DNA of 64,000 nt, taken from contig MU270023.1 of NCBI GenBank assembly GCA_021432635.1, positions 62,001 through 126,000 on the forward strand, given 5' to 3'. The notes under the pieces were generated by a model. That model was not told the DNA's origin. It was given only the letters and a program-made list of their open reading frames with translations, and ran no database searches. Within the stretch, counting starts at the first letter, position 1. Each line of letters starts with the position of its first letter. Positions 1-11,085 of this stretch are shown here, one piece after another. The position numbers and the translations under genes are program-made. The DNA comes from Thozetella sp. PMI_491. Taxonomy: Eukaryota; Ascomycota; Sordariomycetes; Chaetosphaeriales; Chaetosphaeriaceae.

Positions 1-376
1 CTACGGGGACAAAATATAATAGCTTGTTCTGCGGCATGTCGATGCACTCGATACATGGCGAGGTCGCCGAACAAAGGACCATGCCATAGCCTAGAATGAA
101 TTTTCAACGGGTTGCCAGTGTCACGGAACGGTTCATCGCATCATGATAGTGGTAAAAGCATCATCGGTCTGTCGACCGACAGTTGGTATACGCTATATGG
201 ACTAACCCTAGGTTAGATGAAACTCGCCTCGCAAATTCACAGTTTGACGCCTTCGAATCTTAATGCGCAGAACAGTATCGACGCTGCAAGTTGGTATTAT
301 GCATCTGCCGACTATGGCCTGGCCCCAAAAGATTGACATGCCCGTCGTAAGCGTCCTTGGTCGCGACAGAATTGCT
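1..376. other. 3' flank of the PTR2 gene, no gene seen
   Basis: This end of the window lies downstream of the peptide transporter gene. I see no conserved reading frame, RNA gene or repeat in it; it probably holds the 3' untranslated region of that gene. Confidence 0.5.
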
Positions 377-2743
377 CTAGATCTTCTGAGAGATTCCAGT
401 CGCGTCATTCTCGGCAATCGACGGGGGGCGGTTGACCGTCGTGCTAATTTCGTTCTCCTGGATGAAGTCCCGCGTTCCGGTCATGTCGGAGGTCTCGTTC
501 GTGGACAAGACATATTCCTCCCGGTCAATGTGGCGGAAGTTAAAGTACTGTCACGGACGTTAGCTATTCGTACCTGAACAAGGCCGGTCTGGGCTCGGCT
601 TACGAAGAAGATGGTGACAACAACGCCGACAATGGCGGGGCCGCCAAAGTCCCAGATCAGGTTGGGGTCGCCAATGACGGCCGAGCAAGCAAGGTTGACT
701 GCGTTGGCAATACCCGTGTTGAAAAGGTTGATAGCGGAGACCACACCACGCATGTTGATAGGAGCACGCGAGTAGGCAATACCGTAGGCTAGAGCGCATT
801 GCCGTTAGCATTCCGTCAGGGAACAGGGTAGGTCGCGGAGATCATACCAGGCACGTTGATGAACAGCTCAGAGATACCACCGAGGGACAGAGGAATACCC
901 TGAATCCACAGGGAGACCGGGGCAACGATACCCGTGTCCGTGCAAGTGGGGTCAGAAGAGCCGTAGTAACCGCAAGGAGACTGCTGGTAGGCGTAGTACT
1001 GGAGGACGGTGAAGGCGATACCACCGAGAGTAGCCATGGCGAGGCCAGTAGTGATACGGGCAACGGGGCCGTAGTGGATCTTATTCTTCCGGAGGAAGGG
1101 GTAGAGACCGTACTGTGTACCGCGTTAGTTTTCCATCTGTGCTCTCACATATGCTTGAGCCGTCCCTGAGACTGAATACGTACGTTGAGAATGGGGCCGA
1201 AGACAATGATGGAAAGCGAGTTAAAGTTTCCAATGACATCGTTGGGCACATTGTTGGCTATGAGCATAGATCCCTGGAAATTGGCCGAGCTTCCGATGCT
1301 GAAAATGCATGTCAGTACCCGTACAATCAGGACGAGCCAGCTCCAACAATGACTTACCCGTTATCGTTCCAGTACTGCACGGGAAACAGCATGAACATGG
1401 CCGAGGCCTGGAGGGCACGCTTAACGTCCTCGACGAACTGGTCGTTCCATCGCCGCTCGACGGGTAGGCCTTTCTCCTCCTGGTAGGAAGGCTTGGCAGG
1501 ATCCCACCATCCCTTCGTTCCGACACGGAGGAGACCACCGCCGGACATGTTGTAGCTAATGACGCGGAAGACGTTGGGGAGGTCGGAGCCTCGGGGCTCG
1601 TGCATAATTAGACGCGGCTTGAGCCAGATGAGGAGGATAGGCAGCGGCAAATAGAGGATCAGAGGCAGCAAGAATGCGAGCCACCAACCGACAAAACGGG
1701 CCGAGTACGAGGTAGCAACAGACATGAAGGCACCAATGTTGATAAGCAGATAGAACCACAGCATGGTCTTCTCGGCGGTGGATTCGGGGTCTTCGATAAC
1801 ACGCTCGCCAGACTTAAGGGTGATGACCTTGGGCAGCTTGGTCGTGATCTGGTCCAGCAGCAGCGGCGAGACATTAGGCTTAAACATGGCTAGAAGTGCT
1901 TGTTAGCTCCTGTCGTTTCACATCTCGACGTTTTGGTACGTAGATAAGGGCCCAAGAGCGTTTGCAGTGTCAGGGGCTTGCAACTTACCAGCACCGATGG
2001 ACAGAATGTAAACGCCGAGGAAGAAGGGGATCTTCGCATTGCCGTTCTCGATGAGAGACGGAATGCCTCCGAGGATGATCAGGACGTGGGCAACACCGCA
2101 GACGATGACACCCCAGAAAATCATGGGATAACGACCGAACTTGGCATCAGCCAAGTATCCAGAGAACAGGGGCAGAGTGTATGCCAGCATAGTAAATGAC
2201 TGGGACACGGCGTTCTATGGGGCGACACTGTCAGACATGGCGGTCCTTTCTAGCGCGTTTGCCTAGCAAATGCAATGGAACTTACTGCTACATGCTGTCC
2301 CATGCCCAGAGCACCTTGGGTCTGGGTGGTGAGGCTGGGATCAACGGCACCCCAGCCATTGCCACCGACGGGCAGGCCACGGTTGATGTAGTTGGTCCAG
2401 ATGGAAGCGCAACCGTAGTACGAGGCACGCTCGCAGAACTCAACAGCGCAGAGGAAGAAGGCCATGCGGGGAAGCGCGCCGGGCACGCGGCGAAGCGTGG
2501 CCATCTCCTCCTCGGTCGGCTTGCCCTCATAATCATGGTCGAGCGCCGCAATGTGGTAGGCGGGCGGCGAGGTGTGGCTTGCGCCCTTCTCGCTGTCGAC
2601 GACCTTCTCGTCGCCGACGACCTCGTTGCTACGTTCAATGTCCGCTGTATACAGGCGTCAATCTTCGCGGAGCTTACAGCGACGCCGGCGCGTGCGTGTG
2701 GAGGTGGAGGAGGGGGAGGGGCATTCAGCTGGCACTTACACAT
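377..2743 (-). CDS. PTR2-type proton-coupled di/tripeptide transporter
   Basis: A plasma-membrane symporter of the POT/PTR2 family, expected to import di- and tripeptides with protons. Inferred exons on the minus strand are 2743-2740, 2644-2286, 2214-1989, 1889-1358, 1298-1184, 1112-848, 788-604 and 547-377, giving about 618 residues, the usual size for fungal PTR2. The family motif ExxERxxYYG is seen as EFCERASYYG at residues 70-79, followed by GGNGWGA, GYLADAKFGRYPMIFWG, FKPNVSPLLLDQ and, near the end, AYSRAP and FRHIDREEY. The first exon carries only ATGT; splicing to the next exon gives MSDIERSN. This is chosen because the frame upstream of exon 2 is closed by a stop with no ATG, whereas the tiny exon has a perfect GTAAGT donor. 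Two in-frame stops apparent in unspliced reading (near 816 and 481) fall inside introns with good signals. The family is certain; the exact start is likely. Confidence 0.9.
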
Positions 2744-2824
2744 GGCTGCTGCTTCACTCGAGCAAGCGGTGCGGTGGTCGATGCGAGCGTTGCGAGCGGC
2801 GCGTGAGCTGCAGGACCTGCCGGG

Positions 2825-2833
2825 TATTATAAA
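2825..2833 (-). promoter_or_regulatory. TATA-like element of the PTR2 gene
   Basis: On the minus strand this reads TTTATAATA and lies about 85 bases upstream of the proposed start codon at 2743, a plausible distance for a fungal TATA box. No transcript start can be seen from sequence. Confidence 0.35.
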
Positions 2834-2959
2834 GAGAGGGCAGCGCGACAGCTCCTTTTTACCACACCGAGCTTATCTGCCTGCCGGGTCAAGATAGAGC
2901 TAGCAGCTGCTGGGGGTTTCATGCTGAACACCCCCCGATAACGACGCACCGAGGCTACT

Positions 2960-2974
2960 CCCCCCCCCCCCCCC
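2960..2974. repeat. poly-C tract of 15
   Basis: A run of 15 C upstream of the PTR2 gene. Such mononucleotide runs are length-variable and easily misread in assembly. Confidence 0.9.
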
Positions 2975-5846
2975 TCTACTGCCCGTGCGGGCGCACTGGC
3001 ATGGATGAGCTTGCCTGGATGGTATAAGGGTATACCCCCCGATAGAGGTGGGAAAGCCGTCGTTACCTACCGCCTACTGAAGCTCCTACTGCATTGGGGA
3101 CCTGTATGACCTCAGTGTAGGTCACATTATCGTCTCGATGAGGAAGGTCTGCCAAGGGAGTGGGGCCTATTCCCGTCCAATCCCGTGCGACATAAAGGGC
3201 CGTTTGGGGTCCCCACTCCCGAGGCTGGCCAATCTGTGCGGCACCTTGGTCAAGCATCCCCAAGGTGCCTTTTTGTTTGTCTTTGTCGGCTAAACCGATG
3301 CTTCGCAGCCCTCGGACTTGCCCACCCGCGCCCCCGATCGAGATGCTGCGTGCGTAACGCCGGCACACCGACAAGGCAGAAGGGAATCTCGCCGCACGTC
3401 CTGCAGGCCAGGCCCGGGGGAGGGTGCGTTGATGTGCGCAGAACTATGTAGTAAGGAGGCGCTTGGGTTCGTATCCCCGCTGGGCAAGTGCTACGGGGAT
3501 CGGAAAGGAAGCTAAAAATGTACACAGTACCATCGTGAAGACCCCCTCCCCTCTCCCCCAGACTCGCCTTGATTCGCCTAGCTGCCTGCCAACCTGCCAA
3601 CCCTGCTAATCCCCCTGGTCCCCTGGTCTCACTGATAGGTACTGATAGGTAGCCTCTGATAGGTAGCCGAGCCGTGGTAAGCTAGCGTGCTTCTCTGCAG
3701 GTCTCACACGAGTGAGCGAGCCTCTCAGGATGGGTTGAACATGTTCCATCACGACAAATTCCCCCCACTGAGCCGAATCCCGGCATACCATAGTAAGAAC
3801 CCCCTCCCGCAAGCTTAGCGCGGGTACGTGGCGGCCGGGTCTGGTCTGCAACGAGACCACAACAGAGAGCACTGCAACCCTACTGGGGTATCCGACCACA
3901 TGGAGTTGGCCCAGGGCCCGGGACACACAGCACCACATGTGATAAGCCAAAAGTTCATCTTACCATTTATTTCGCTAAAAGTCGGGGTTCATGGCAAGAA
4001 GAGGCAGCTGCTGGCGGCCTTTGCCACACCTTCAATGTTTGCCACCACTCGACCGCAGGCCCCTCTCGACAAGCCGCGCAGCGCTCGCGCGAGCGATCAT
4101 CAGCCGAACAGCCGAGAAGGGCGGGAGCGCGCATGATAGACACGTCGCAAATTAATGGTGTATCGGCCAACCGGGCTTCCCCCGCAACACGAAAAAAAAA
4201 ATGCATCGCGCAGTTGGTGGCGGCGGGGGCCGTGGATAGGACGGGGCTCGCAGCTCCTTCCGATGCGGTCGTTGAGTTTTGCGTTATCAATCGAGGAATG
4301 GGGCTTGCTGGCAGCTCGACGAGCTAGGGCGGTGGGCGGTTAGTATATCACGATTGGCACCCCAGCTAATCCAGTTGCAGGTATTCGATCCTTTAATCCC
4401 CATGCGGCCGCCTTTAACTCCACATTTCCTCGCCCTGCTTGCCTTTAGGCCAAAGCGTCGGTCTCCTCGACACTCTCTGGTCGCCCTCCTCCGAGGCTGA
4501 CGCCGGTTTGACCTTTTATCACGGCACGGCGAGCAAATCGCTGGACTCCGTCGACGCTGCCACGCTCAGTCTCGCATTCACAGCCGAGCCAGCCAATCTG
4601 GTAAGATATACTGCCGGGTATCTGTCGTGAGGGACTGCCGCCTCAAGCCAGGCTCGAGGGATTCGCACACGTGATTCACGACAGGGCCTGCCTATTTTGC
4701 TCGATGGCGCTCGGGTATAGCGGCAGTGGCGCAAGGTTGCTCCGATTGCGCCTATCACAGCGTCGTGCATATCGACTTACGTATGAGAAAACGAGCGGAT
4801 TGATTGGCTTCGAACCGATGCTATCCGGTTGGACTTGTCGCGGGAGGCTGGAGACTATCGATATATTTTTGTCGGGACCCTAGTCCATCCGTGAAGCTGG
4901 TCTGTTGGTATAGTCAAGGACTAGGTCGTGGGCCGAATTGGCCGATGCGCTTCTGATCGGAAGTCAGAACACCGTTCCCGTCAAAACGCCAGCACCGTCC
5001 AAGACGGGGCGAGAAGACGAGCTACCTCCGACAGGAAATCCGCGATCTGACCCCGCATGCATCCTTTCGCAGAGGATTCCACGAGAGCGCCGAATATTTG
5101 GAAAATATAACGCCGCTTGGGTGACCCGGCCAACACAGAGGCACCCGGCGTCCAGTGACGGCCGGAGGCTTCGAAAGAACGCGTAGGAACACATTGACCT
5201 GGAACAAGGGACCGGTGAGTAAGTCGGTGTATATCGGAGTCGACACGTGCATCGCGATCGGGATGAGATGGATATAAATGTCGTTGCGTTCGCGCCGGTA
5301 GGAGAGAGGGAGTAGCAAATATATGCCTTGACGTTGGCGATAGGGGCTCAGCTCAAGGACCTTGGCGACGCAGCTAAGACAGCTAGTGGCTGGGTATACA
5401 TAGCTACTGCCGAATGCCAAGGTGAAGGAAGGTACCGCAGCCCGTTGTCGTCAGCCAAGACGGCAGCGATAACGTATCTATCCATCTCTACGATAAGAAA
5501 AAAAAATCGGTCGAGCTCAGAGAGCTCTCCGATGCTATGTAATACCTAGTAGTATAGCGTATATCGGTGGATTAGCTGACGAGGCCCGTCGCGTCAATGC
5601 GGCTGGAGCCCGGGATAATTGTTTCGTGGGCTATTGAACCGAGAACCATTTTGGTTAATCCACGTATCACGGCGGCTAGACGACGTAGCTCGCAGCTAAG
5701 CTCGGGCGCGATTGAGAGAATCCACACCCTAAGCTTGCCAAGGTGAGCTAGGTTCTGCGGGGAACCCTCATTTTTTGCGGTCGCGTTTCCGGGGCGGCTC
5801 GCGAGCTCCACAGCCTCAGTTGTGGGGTCGCGTACTTTCATGGCTG
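2975..5846. other. intergenic stretch without a recognised gene
   Basis: Nearly 2.9 kb between the PTR2 gene and the promoter of the rhamnogalacturonan lyase. Only short open frames in mixed strands are present and none shows a family motif or plausible splice-linked partner. It holds a short GATAGGT repeat near 3631, an A-run near 4192 and several tRNA-like T-arm words that do not fold into a tRNA. Confidence 0.5.
3631..3666. repeat. short tandem repeat, ACTGATAGGT unit
   Basis: Two perfect copies of ACTGATAGGT (3631-3650) are followed by a third, CTGATAGGT, after a short spacer. A minor microsatellite-like feature with no evident function. Confidence 0.7.
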
Positions 5847-5847
5847 T

Positions 5848-5855
5848 TATATAAA
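5848..5855 (+). promoter_or_regulatory. TATA box of the rhamnogalacturonan lyase gene
   Basis: TATATAAA lies 92 bases before the start codon at 5947, a usual TATA-to-ATG distance in secreted-enzyme genes of moulds. Confidence 0.55.
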
Positions 5856-5946
5856 TCAGTGTCCACCACCACAAAATGAAGCCATTGGTATTGCTTGGTT
5901 GGCTGGTGCACTGGCTCGGTGACCTCACAATCGGGAAGCGCTCGCC

Positions 5947-7890
5947 ATGAATACCCTGCTTATCGCCCTGGTGTCGCTGCTCGCAGCCGTCGCTAACGCG
6001 GTCGCGGTCGACACGGCTGCAGGGCCGTTTCTGCAGCAGGTGGACAATGAAACATGGATCCTTGGCAACGATCTGTGGAACATGACGCAGCAACGCACCT
6101 ACGGAGTCAAACTCATGTACAAAGGCCGAGACTGTGTCGGCGAAGCAGTGGGGCATTATGTGAGCTACAGTATGTAATACCTCCGCCTCCCGCCCTCACA
6201 TTAACCAGGGCCACCGACATCCTGGTACCAGAGCGAGGACAGCTTACTGAGTGACCGACAGACGGTGCTGCCTCCAATCTCAATTGGACCTCAGCTTCCA
6301 TCGTGGCACAAGGCACGTACCAGGGCAGAAGTTACATTGATGTTTCGTTCACCGCCAAGGAGGGGGACATGCACTGGGTCCTGTTCTCGGGCCTCGCCGG
6401 TGCATACCAGTACTTTGTGAACCATGCGTTGCCCGTCCTCGGCGAGTTCCGCACCCTCTGGCGGCTGGACAATACCACCTTCACTACGGGCAAGACTGAC
6501 CTCCGGGACGAGTTGCTGCCGCCACTCAGCGAGTATCTCCCAGAGAACAAGGTCCAGGACGAGACGTGGCTCAAGCCGGACGGCAGCGGATACATCACCA
6601 AGTACGACTTCACCAGCTGGATCCGCACCCAGACGTACTATGGTGTCTATGGGACCGGTTTTGGCAGCTGGTATATCAACCCCGGAAAGGACTACTACAA
6701 CGGGAACCATCTGAAGCAGGAGCTCATGGTGCGTATGGGGGTGTTGCGTGTCCCTGCGATTGTGAGTTGTACTAACCTAGCGCTGATTAGATACACCGAG
6801 AGTCGTCGACTGGAGACGCAGTTCAACTCAATATGATCCATGGCACGCATTTCCAGGCTTCGTCTTCGGATGCATTCGCCGACGGCAAGACGTGGGGACC
6901 CTGGCTTTGGTATTTGGTATGCACTCTTGTCCCCCCTCTGTGAGCTCTCTGCGAGCTGATGCAATATGTAAGTTTCTCTGACACGCTGTGCAGAACGATG
7001 GCGACAAGAATGACGCCGCGGAGCGCGCCAAAGAGGAATTTGCCGCCTGGCCGTATCCCTGGGTGGAGGACGCGGGCTATCACTCCCGCGGCAGTGTCAA
7101 GGGCCGTCTGGTGCTCTCAGATGGACGACCGGCAGCCAACGCGGCAGTCCTCCTCGGCGACGACCATCCCAATACCACAGCCCTGGACATGGGATCCGGC
7201 TATTACTACACTGCTTATGCTGACCAAAACGGAGTGTTTGCCATCAACAATGTCCGTAACGGCACCTACGGCCTTCAGGCATGGTCCAACGGGTCCTTGA
7301 TCGCCGACGTGACCACCTCTCTACTCCAGAACGGCGTCGTCGTAGGCAAGGACCAGGAGACACACCTAGGCGATATCACTTGGCAGGTGTCGACGAAGAA
7401 GAAGCTCTTCCAAATTGGCGATTTCGATCGTTACAGCTACGGCTTCCTGCACGGCGGCGCGCCGCACCAGCACGCGTTGGTGGCCACGTGCCCGGCCAAC
7501 CTGACGTACACGGTCGGCTGCTCGAAGCCGATCGATTGGTGCTTTGGCCAGACGTATCAAGGAAACTGGACTGTGAGGTTCAAGGTCCCTTCGGTCGCCA
7601 CCGACGCAGCACCGAATCTCATTGTCTCCTTGGCTGGGTATTCCTCAGGCGCTAGCTCCAGCATCCTGGCCAACGGCGCGGTGGTTGGTAACCTGACGAG
7701 CGGGGCAGCACTGCTTCCCAGTGACCCTTGTCTCTACCGGTCGGGGACGGCTGCTGGCGAGTGGCACCTTTTCCAGTTTCCGTTCGACAAGGGCCTCCTC
7801 AAGAGTGGGTGGAACGAGGTTACGTTCCACATGACGAGGAATACCACTTGGCATGGATTCATGTGGGACAGCATCGTACTGGAATGGTGA
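5947..7890 (+). CDS. secreted rhamnogalacturonan lyase, PL4 family (RglB-like)
   Basis: Expected to cleave the rhamnogalacturonan I backbone of pectin by beta-elimination outside the cell. Inferred exons are 5947-6169, 6262-6728, 6791-6916 and 6994-7890, about 570 residues. Residues 1-20 form a signal peptide ending ANAVA. The N-terminal beta-sandwich catalytic part carries family-typical stretches such as GHYVSYNGAASNLNWTSAS, YQYFVNHALP, GEFRTLWRLDN and MIHGTHFQ; the middle fibronectin-III-like module starts near VKGRLVLSDGRPA; the C-terminal carbohydrate-binding-like domain ends HGFMWDSIVLEW, the usual end of RglB proteins. The start is the only ATG before the signal peptide and has a TATA box 92 bases upstream. 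All introns have GTRNG donors and YAG acceptors and restore continuous homologous protein. The family is clear; activity is inferred. It pairs functionally with the GH43 gene at 44185, although they are far apart. Confidence 0.92.
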
Positions 7891-8089
7891 GCCAACGACA
7901 CCTTTGGGGCTGGCTTGGCTTATTGCCTTGCTTTAGACACTGCAAATAGTATAATACACTTGGTTGAATCCGTACCTACGGGAATTGGATATGTATTTAT
8001 GCCAACGGGGTACGAAGCGAATACAAGCTATAGAATCGCATATTCTCATAAAGTTGCTACCTACATCCTCTGTCTAGGGACTCTCCTGC

Positions 8090-8932
8090 TCATGAAACGA
8101 AGCACATCGCTCGATAAGTCAGTCTTAACCTCTTATTCACGGGGTCCCACCGAGGTGGTATACGATCGCCACTCAGAGGAGCAGCCCGGCGGTTATGATC
8201 CCCCGCCACCATCTCCAGATGTTCCGGGGCACTCTTATTCCAGACGATACGGCCAGGGCTATGCCAAGTATCGTAATTGTAATCGGCCGACACAACCAAT
8301 TCCGCCGCCTCCTTGTCCGTGAGTTGTCTTAACACTGCCCCTCCCTCTGGCGGCGACGGGACATTAGCCCAGCAGTCGACCCTACCCGATGCCTGGGGGT
8401 ACACTATCGCGAAGGTTTCGAGGGAATCCATCCAGTGCAGTGCGTAGGGCATGTGAAGCCCGGTCTCGGCTTTGTTCACAGGAATGGCTAGATGGCGGAC
8501 CTTGGAGGCCCAGGGAATTCTGCAGCGGCCGCAGAGATTTCCGGTGAAGTAGTCAAAGGCCTCCTCCGCGATATAGAGGATATCCGTCTCCGGGTTGTAC
8601 TCCCGCCTTGGCCGGACCCTTAGCGCGATCTCCCGCGCTTCCTGGCTCGTCCCCTCGAGCGCCTCGTTGCAAAGCTCGCGAATAACCAGAGGCTTATGCG
8701 TCAATTCCCCGCCGTTGCTCTTCTCGATGGTGAGAACGCACACGTTTGGCTGAAGTCTGGTGGCTGCTGCAGTCTCCCAGATCTCGTGTCTCAACTCTGC
8801 AGGAAGATCTGGGAAACGGGAAAACTGATCGGTTGGTTCCTTTTTTAGCTGCTCGCCCTCATCGTTGTCGTCTAACCTGTCCCCTGTTCGCAGCCAGAGC
8901 TCGGTAAGCTGCGCGAGCTCTTTGACGGACAT
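8090..8932 (-). CDS. 2EXR domain-containing protein
   Basis: An intronless gene for about 280 residues. The 2EXR signature, a motif common in filamentous ascomycete proteins of unknown role, is seen as FPDLPAELRHEIWETA near residues 38-53. The remainder has the usual pattern of these proteins, including SKVRHLAIP and a segment around the CGRCRIPWA cysteines, with no enzyme motif, signal peptide or membrane span. The frame is open further upstream, but the first ATG is at 8932 (MSVKELAQ), so that start is preferred. It runs convergently with the lyase gene, their stops lying about 200 bases apart. No molecular function is known for the family. Confidence 0.8.
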   Translation of the reverse strand: MSVKELAQLTELWLRTGDRLDDNDEGEQLKKEPTDQFSRFPDLPAELRHEIWETAAATRLQPNVCVLTIEKSNGGELTHKPLVIRELCNEALEGTSQEAREIALRVRPRREYNPETDILYIAEEAFDYFTGNLCGRCRIPWASKVRHLAIPVNKAETGLHMPYALHWMDSLETFAIVYPQASGRVDCWANVPSPPEGGAVLRQLTDKEAAELVVSADYNYDTWHSPGRIVWNKSAPEHLEMVAGDHNRRAAPLSGDRIPPRWDPVNKRLRLTYRAMCFVS

Positions 8933-9963
8933 GGCGACTGTGTATAGACGGAAGTTTGAGTGCGTTAAACTCTCAGATGTCCCGAGACTTGAGTAGGTGA
9001 TGTTTAAAGACAATCAGTGTGTAAGTGTATACTATTTTTGCGGTGCGAGTCTCTCTGGTCTGTTTTCGCGGTTGGAGTGCCCAAGATATACAACTAGGTA
9101 GAAGCCATCCCTGGCATCGTATAGTAACCATGACGCTGCCCTGAGGCCTCGTGCAAGGCTACAGCCGCCAGTGCTGTTAACCGCAAATGGGCTGGTACCT
9201 CGTATAGCGCGAACAGCCCTAGGCGCCGTGCCCAATTGGGTCACGGCAGATCCCTGCGCCGCGCTGCGCCACCGACTTCGCCTAGGGGGCTAACAAGGCT
9301 CTGCGCAAAACCACAGAGCAAGTACGCTCCACAGCGACTCCTAGTTGAGATTTCGCGACTTTCTACGGGATTCGGAAGGCCAAATTTTATTTTATTTTAA
9401 CTCACGGGACTCTACGGTGCATTGTACGACTAGGATTGATTGACACAAAGCCCAAAGAGTGGCTTTAGAAAGTCTAAATAACTTGTTCAAGGTGTAAAAT
9501 TCCCAAGTAATGGTCTCGATGGTAGCCCTAAATAAAGTTGCGTACCGCGGCGAGGATAGCGCCACAAGACTATAAGAGGTAGACAGGATAAGATGAAATG
9601 AGAAGGCAAGGTGCAGAAAAGATGGCAAAGAAATAGAAAGGCCGCAAAGAATTTGGGAGGAGCTTGTCTGTATCTGCAGCCAAACTAGCCTATTTTGATA
9701 GTGACCCACACCTTAGCCAACTCACTGATGGCACTTGCATCAGTGAGTTGGTCCTTATGACAACCGCAGCATCTCAGCCAGGTGACGATGAGTATAATGA
9801 TTTCATGATGAGAGTACTGGTATGGGATAGAAACTTTCGAAAAGTCCAATCCTCCTCACTGAATATCCCAGCTCTCCGCCAAAGCCCGGAGGTAATCTAC
9901 TATCCCACCTCTACCTTATGTACATGCGGTCCCAAACCTCCCAAGTTTCTCGCTAACCCAAGT
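8933..9963. other. intergenic stretch, no gene seen
   Basis: About 1 kb upstream of the 2EXR gene and downstream of the sugar-dehydrogenase-like gene. It contains an inverted repeat at 9717-9751 and moderately AT-rich sequence, but no frame with family resemblance. Confidence 0.5.
9717..9751. repeat. perfect 14-base inverted repeat (hairpin)
   Basis: CCAACTCACTGATG at 9717-9730 is followed after 7 bases by its exact reverse complement at 9738-9751. It lies about 210 bases beyond the stop of the minus-strand gene at 9964-11085, so it could sit in or near its 3' end. Function unknown. Confidence 0.85.
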
Positions 9964-11085
9964 TTAGTTCGGGGTAAGCTTCAAGAGCCGGCCGCTAGCA
10001 CCATCCTCGATCACCCAGATGGCGCCGTCCTTGTCCTCTCGGATACCGCGCATGCGCTTACCCATTGAGATGCGCTGAGCCTCCTTCGCCGTATCACCAG
10101 TGATGGTCACGCGCACAATTGATTGTGAGCTGAGGCCGGTAACGATAGCATTGCCCTTCCAGCTGGAAAACAGGTCGCCCTTGTAGATTATCAAGCCGGC
10201 CGGGGAGATGACGGGGACCCAGAAGGCCTTGGGCGGGGCGAGATCGGGGCGCGTGCTGTGCGCGGGGATCGTCCGGCCGTCGTAATGGCGGCCTTGGGAC
10301 ACGAGTGGCCAACCGTAGTTGGCGCCCCGCTCGATCAGGTTGAGCTCGTCGCCGCCCATGGGACCCATCTCGACCTCCCAGAGACGCCCCTGGGCGTCCC
10401 AGTCAATGCCCAGCGGGTTGCGGTGGCCCAGTGACCAAATCTGCGCCTGGACGGCGCCTTGGCTGGCGAACGGGTTGCCCTCGAAGGCGGTACCGTTGTC
10501 GTACAGCTTGATCATCTTGCCGAGGTTGCCGGTCATGGACTGGGATGGGGTCATTTGGTTGATCTCGCCAGATGAGATCCACAGCGCGCCGTCGGGGCCG
10601 AAGAGCAGGCGACAGGCGAACTGGAGTCCGCCCGAAGCCTTCTGCGAGTGGCGCCAAATGACTTCGAGGCCGGACAGCGCGCCGCCGCCGCTGGCGTTCA
10701 GCGTCAGCTTGGCACGCGCGACTGCGCCGCCCGCCCCTCCAGTGCCGCTCTCGGCGTAGCTGATATACACAATACTGTTCTCGGCGTATTTGGGGTGCAA
10801 GGCGACGTCGTGGAGACCGCCCTGGCCGCCGTAGGCGACGCTGGGCACACTAGTGATGGTCCCCTTGGACTTGGTGGCCGGGTCGACGAGACGCAGGTTG
10901 CCTCGTCTCTCGGTGACGAGGATGCGGTTGTCGGGCAGGAAGGCGATCGCCCATGGCTCGGCATGGTCGGTTATGGCTGTCGACTTGAAAGGCTGCTGGC
11001 GAGTGTCCAGCTGTTGCGATGGGACGGCTAAAGCACCGGCTACCAATGCCAGAGCGTAGGTGACAGAAAGTCCGAGATGCATCAT
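9964..11085 (-). CDS. secreted glucose/sorbosone dehydrogenase-like (PQQ-type) beta-propeller
   Basis: A 373-residue protein with a signal peptide (residues 1-21) and the six-bladed propeller typical of the GSDH family, which in bacteria and some fungi (AA12) uses pyrroloquinoline quinone to oxidise sugars. Visible conserved stretches are AEPWAIAFLPDNRILVTER, RLLFGPDGALWISSG, SLGHRNPLGIDWDAQGRLWE, GPMGGDELNLIERGANYGWP and SPAGLIIYKGDLF. Bases at these places match the family well and no interruption is seen. The start ATGATG precedes the signal peptide directly. The gene has no intron, unlike most neighbours, and its coding sequence is GC-rich; bacterial origin in the deep past is possible but not shown. 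Whether it binds PQQ, haem or nothing, and the sugar used, cannot be read from sequence. Confidence 0.85.
   Translation of the reverse strand: MMHLGLSVTYALALVAGALAVPSQQLDTRQQPFKSTAITDHAEPWAIAFLPDNRILVTERRGNLRLVDPATKSKGTITSVPSVAYGGQGGLHDVALHPKYAENSIVYISYAESGTGGAGGAVARAKLTLNASGGGALSGLEVIWRHSQKASGGLQFACRLLFGPDGALWISSGEINQMTPSQSMTGNLGKMIKLYDNGTAFEGNPFASQGAVQAQIWSLGHRNPLGIDWDAQGRLWEVEMGPMGGDELNLIERGANYGWPLVSQGRHYDGRTIPAHSTRPDLAPPKAFWVPVISPAGLIIYKGDLFSSWKGNAIVTGLSSQSIVRVTITGDTAKEAQRISMGKRMRGIREDKDGAIWVIEDGASGRLLKLTPN

Noticed and set aside
3463-3485. tRNA-like T-arm word (GGTTCGTATCC)
   Set aside because: The arms of a cloverleaf do not pair around it and the loop lacks the conserved A.
5572-6156. 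194-codon open frame on the minus strand
   Set aside because: It overlaps the first exon of the rhamnogalacturonan lyase, has no motif and no signal, and is taken as chance.
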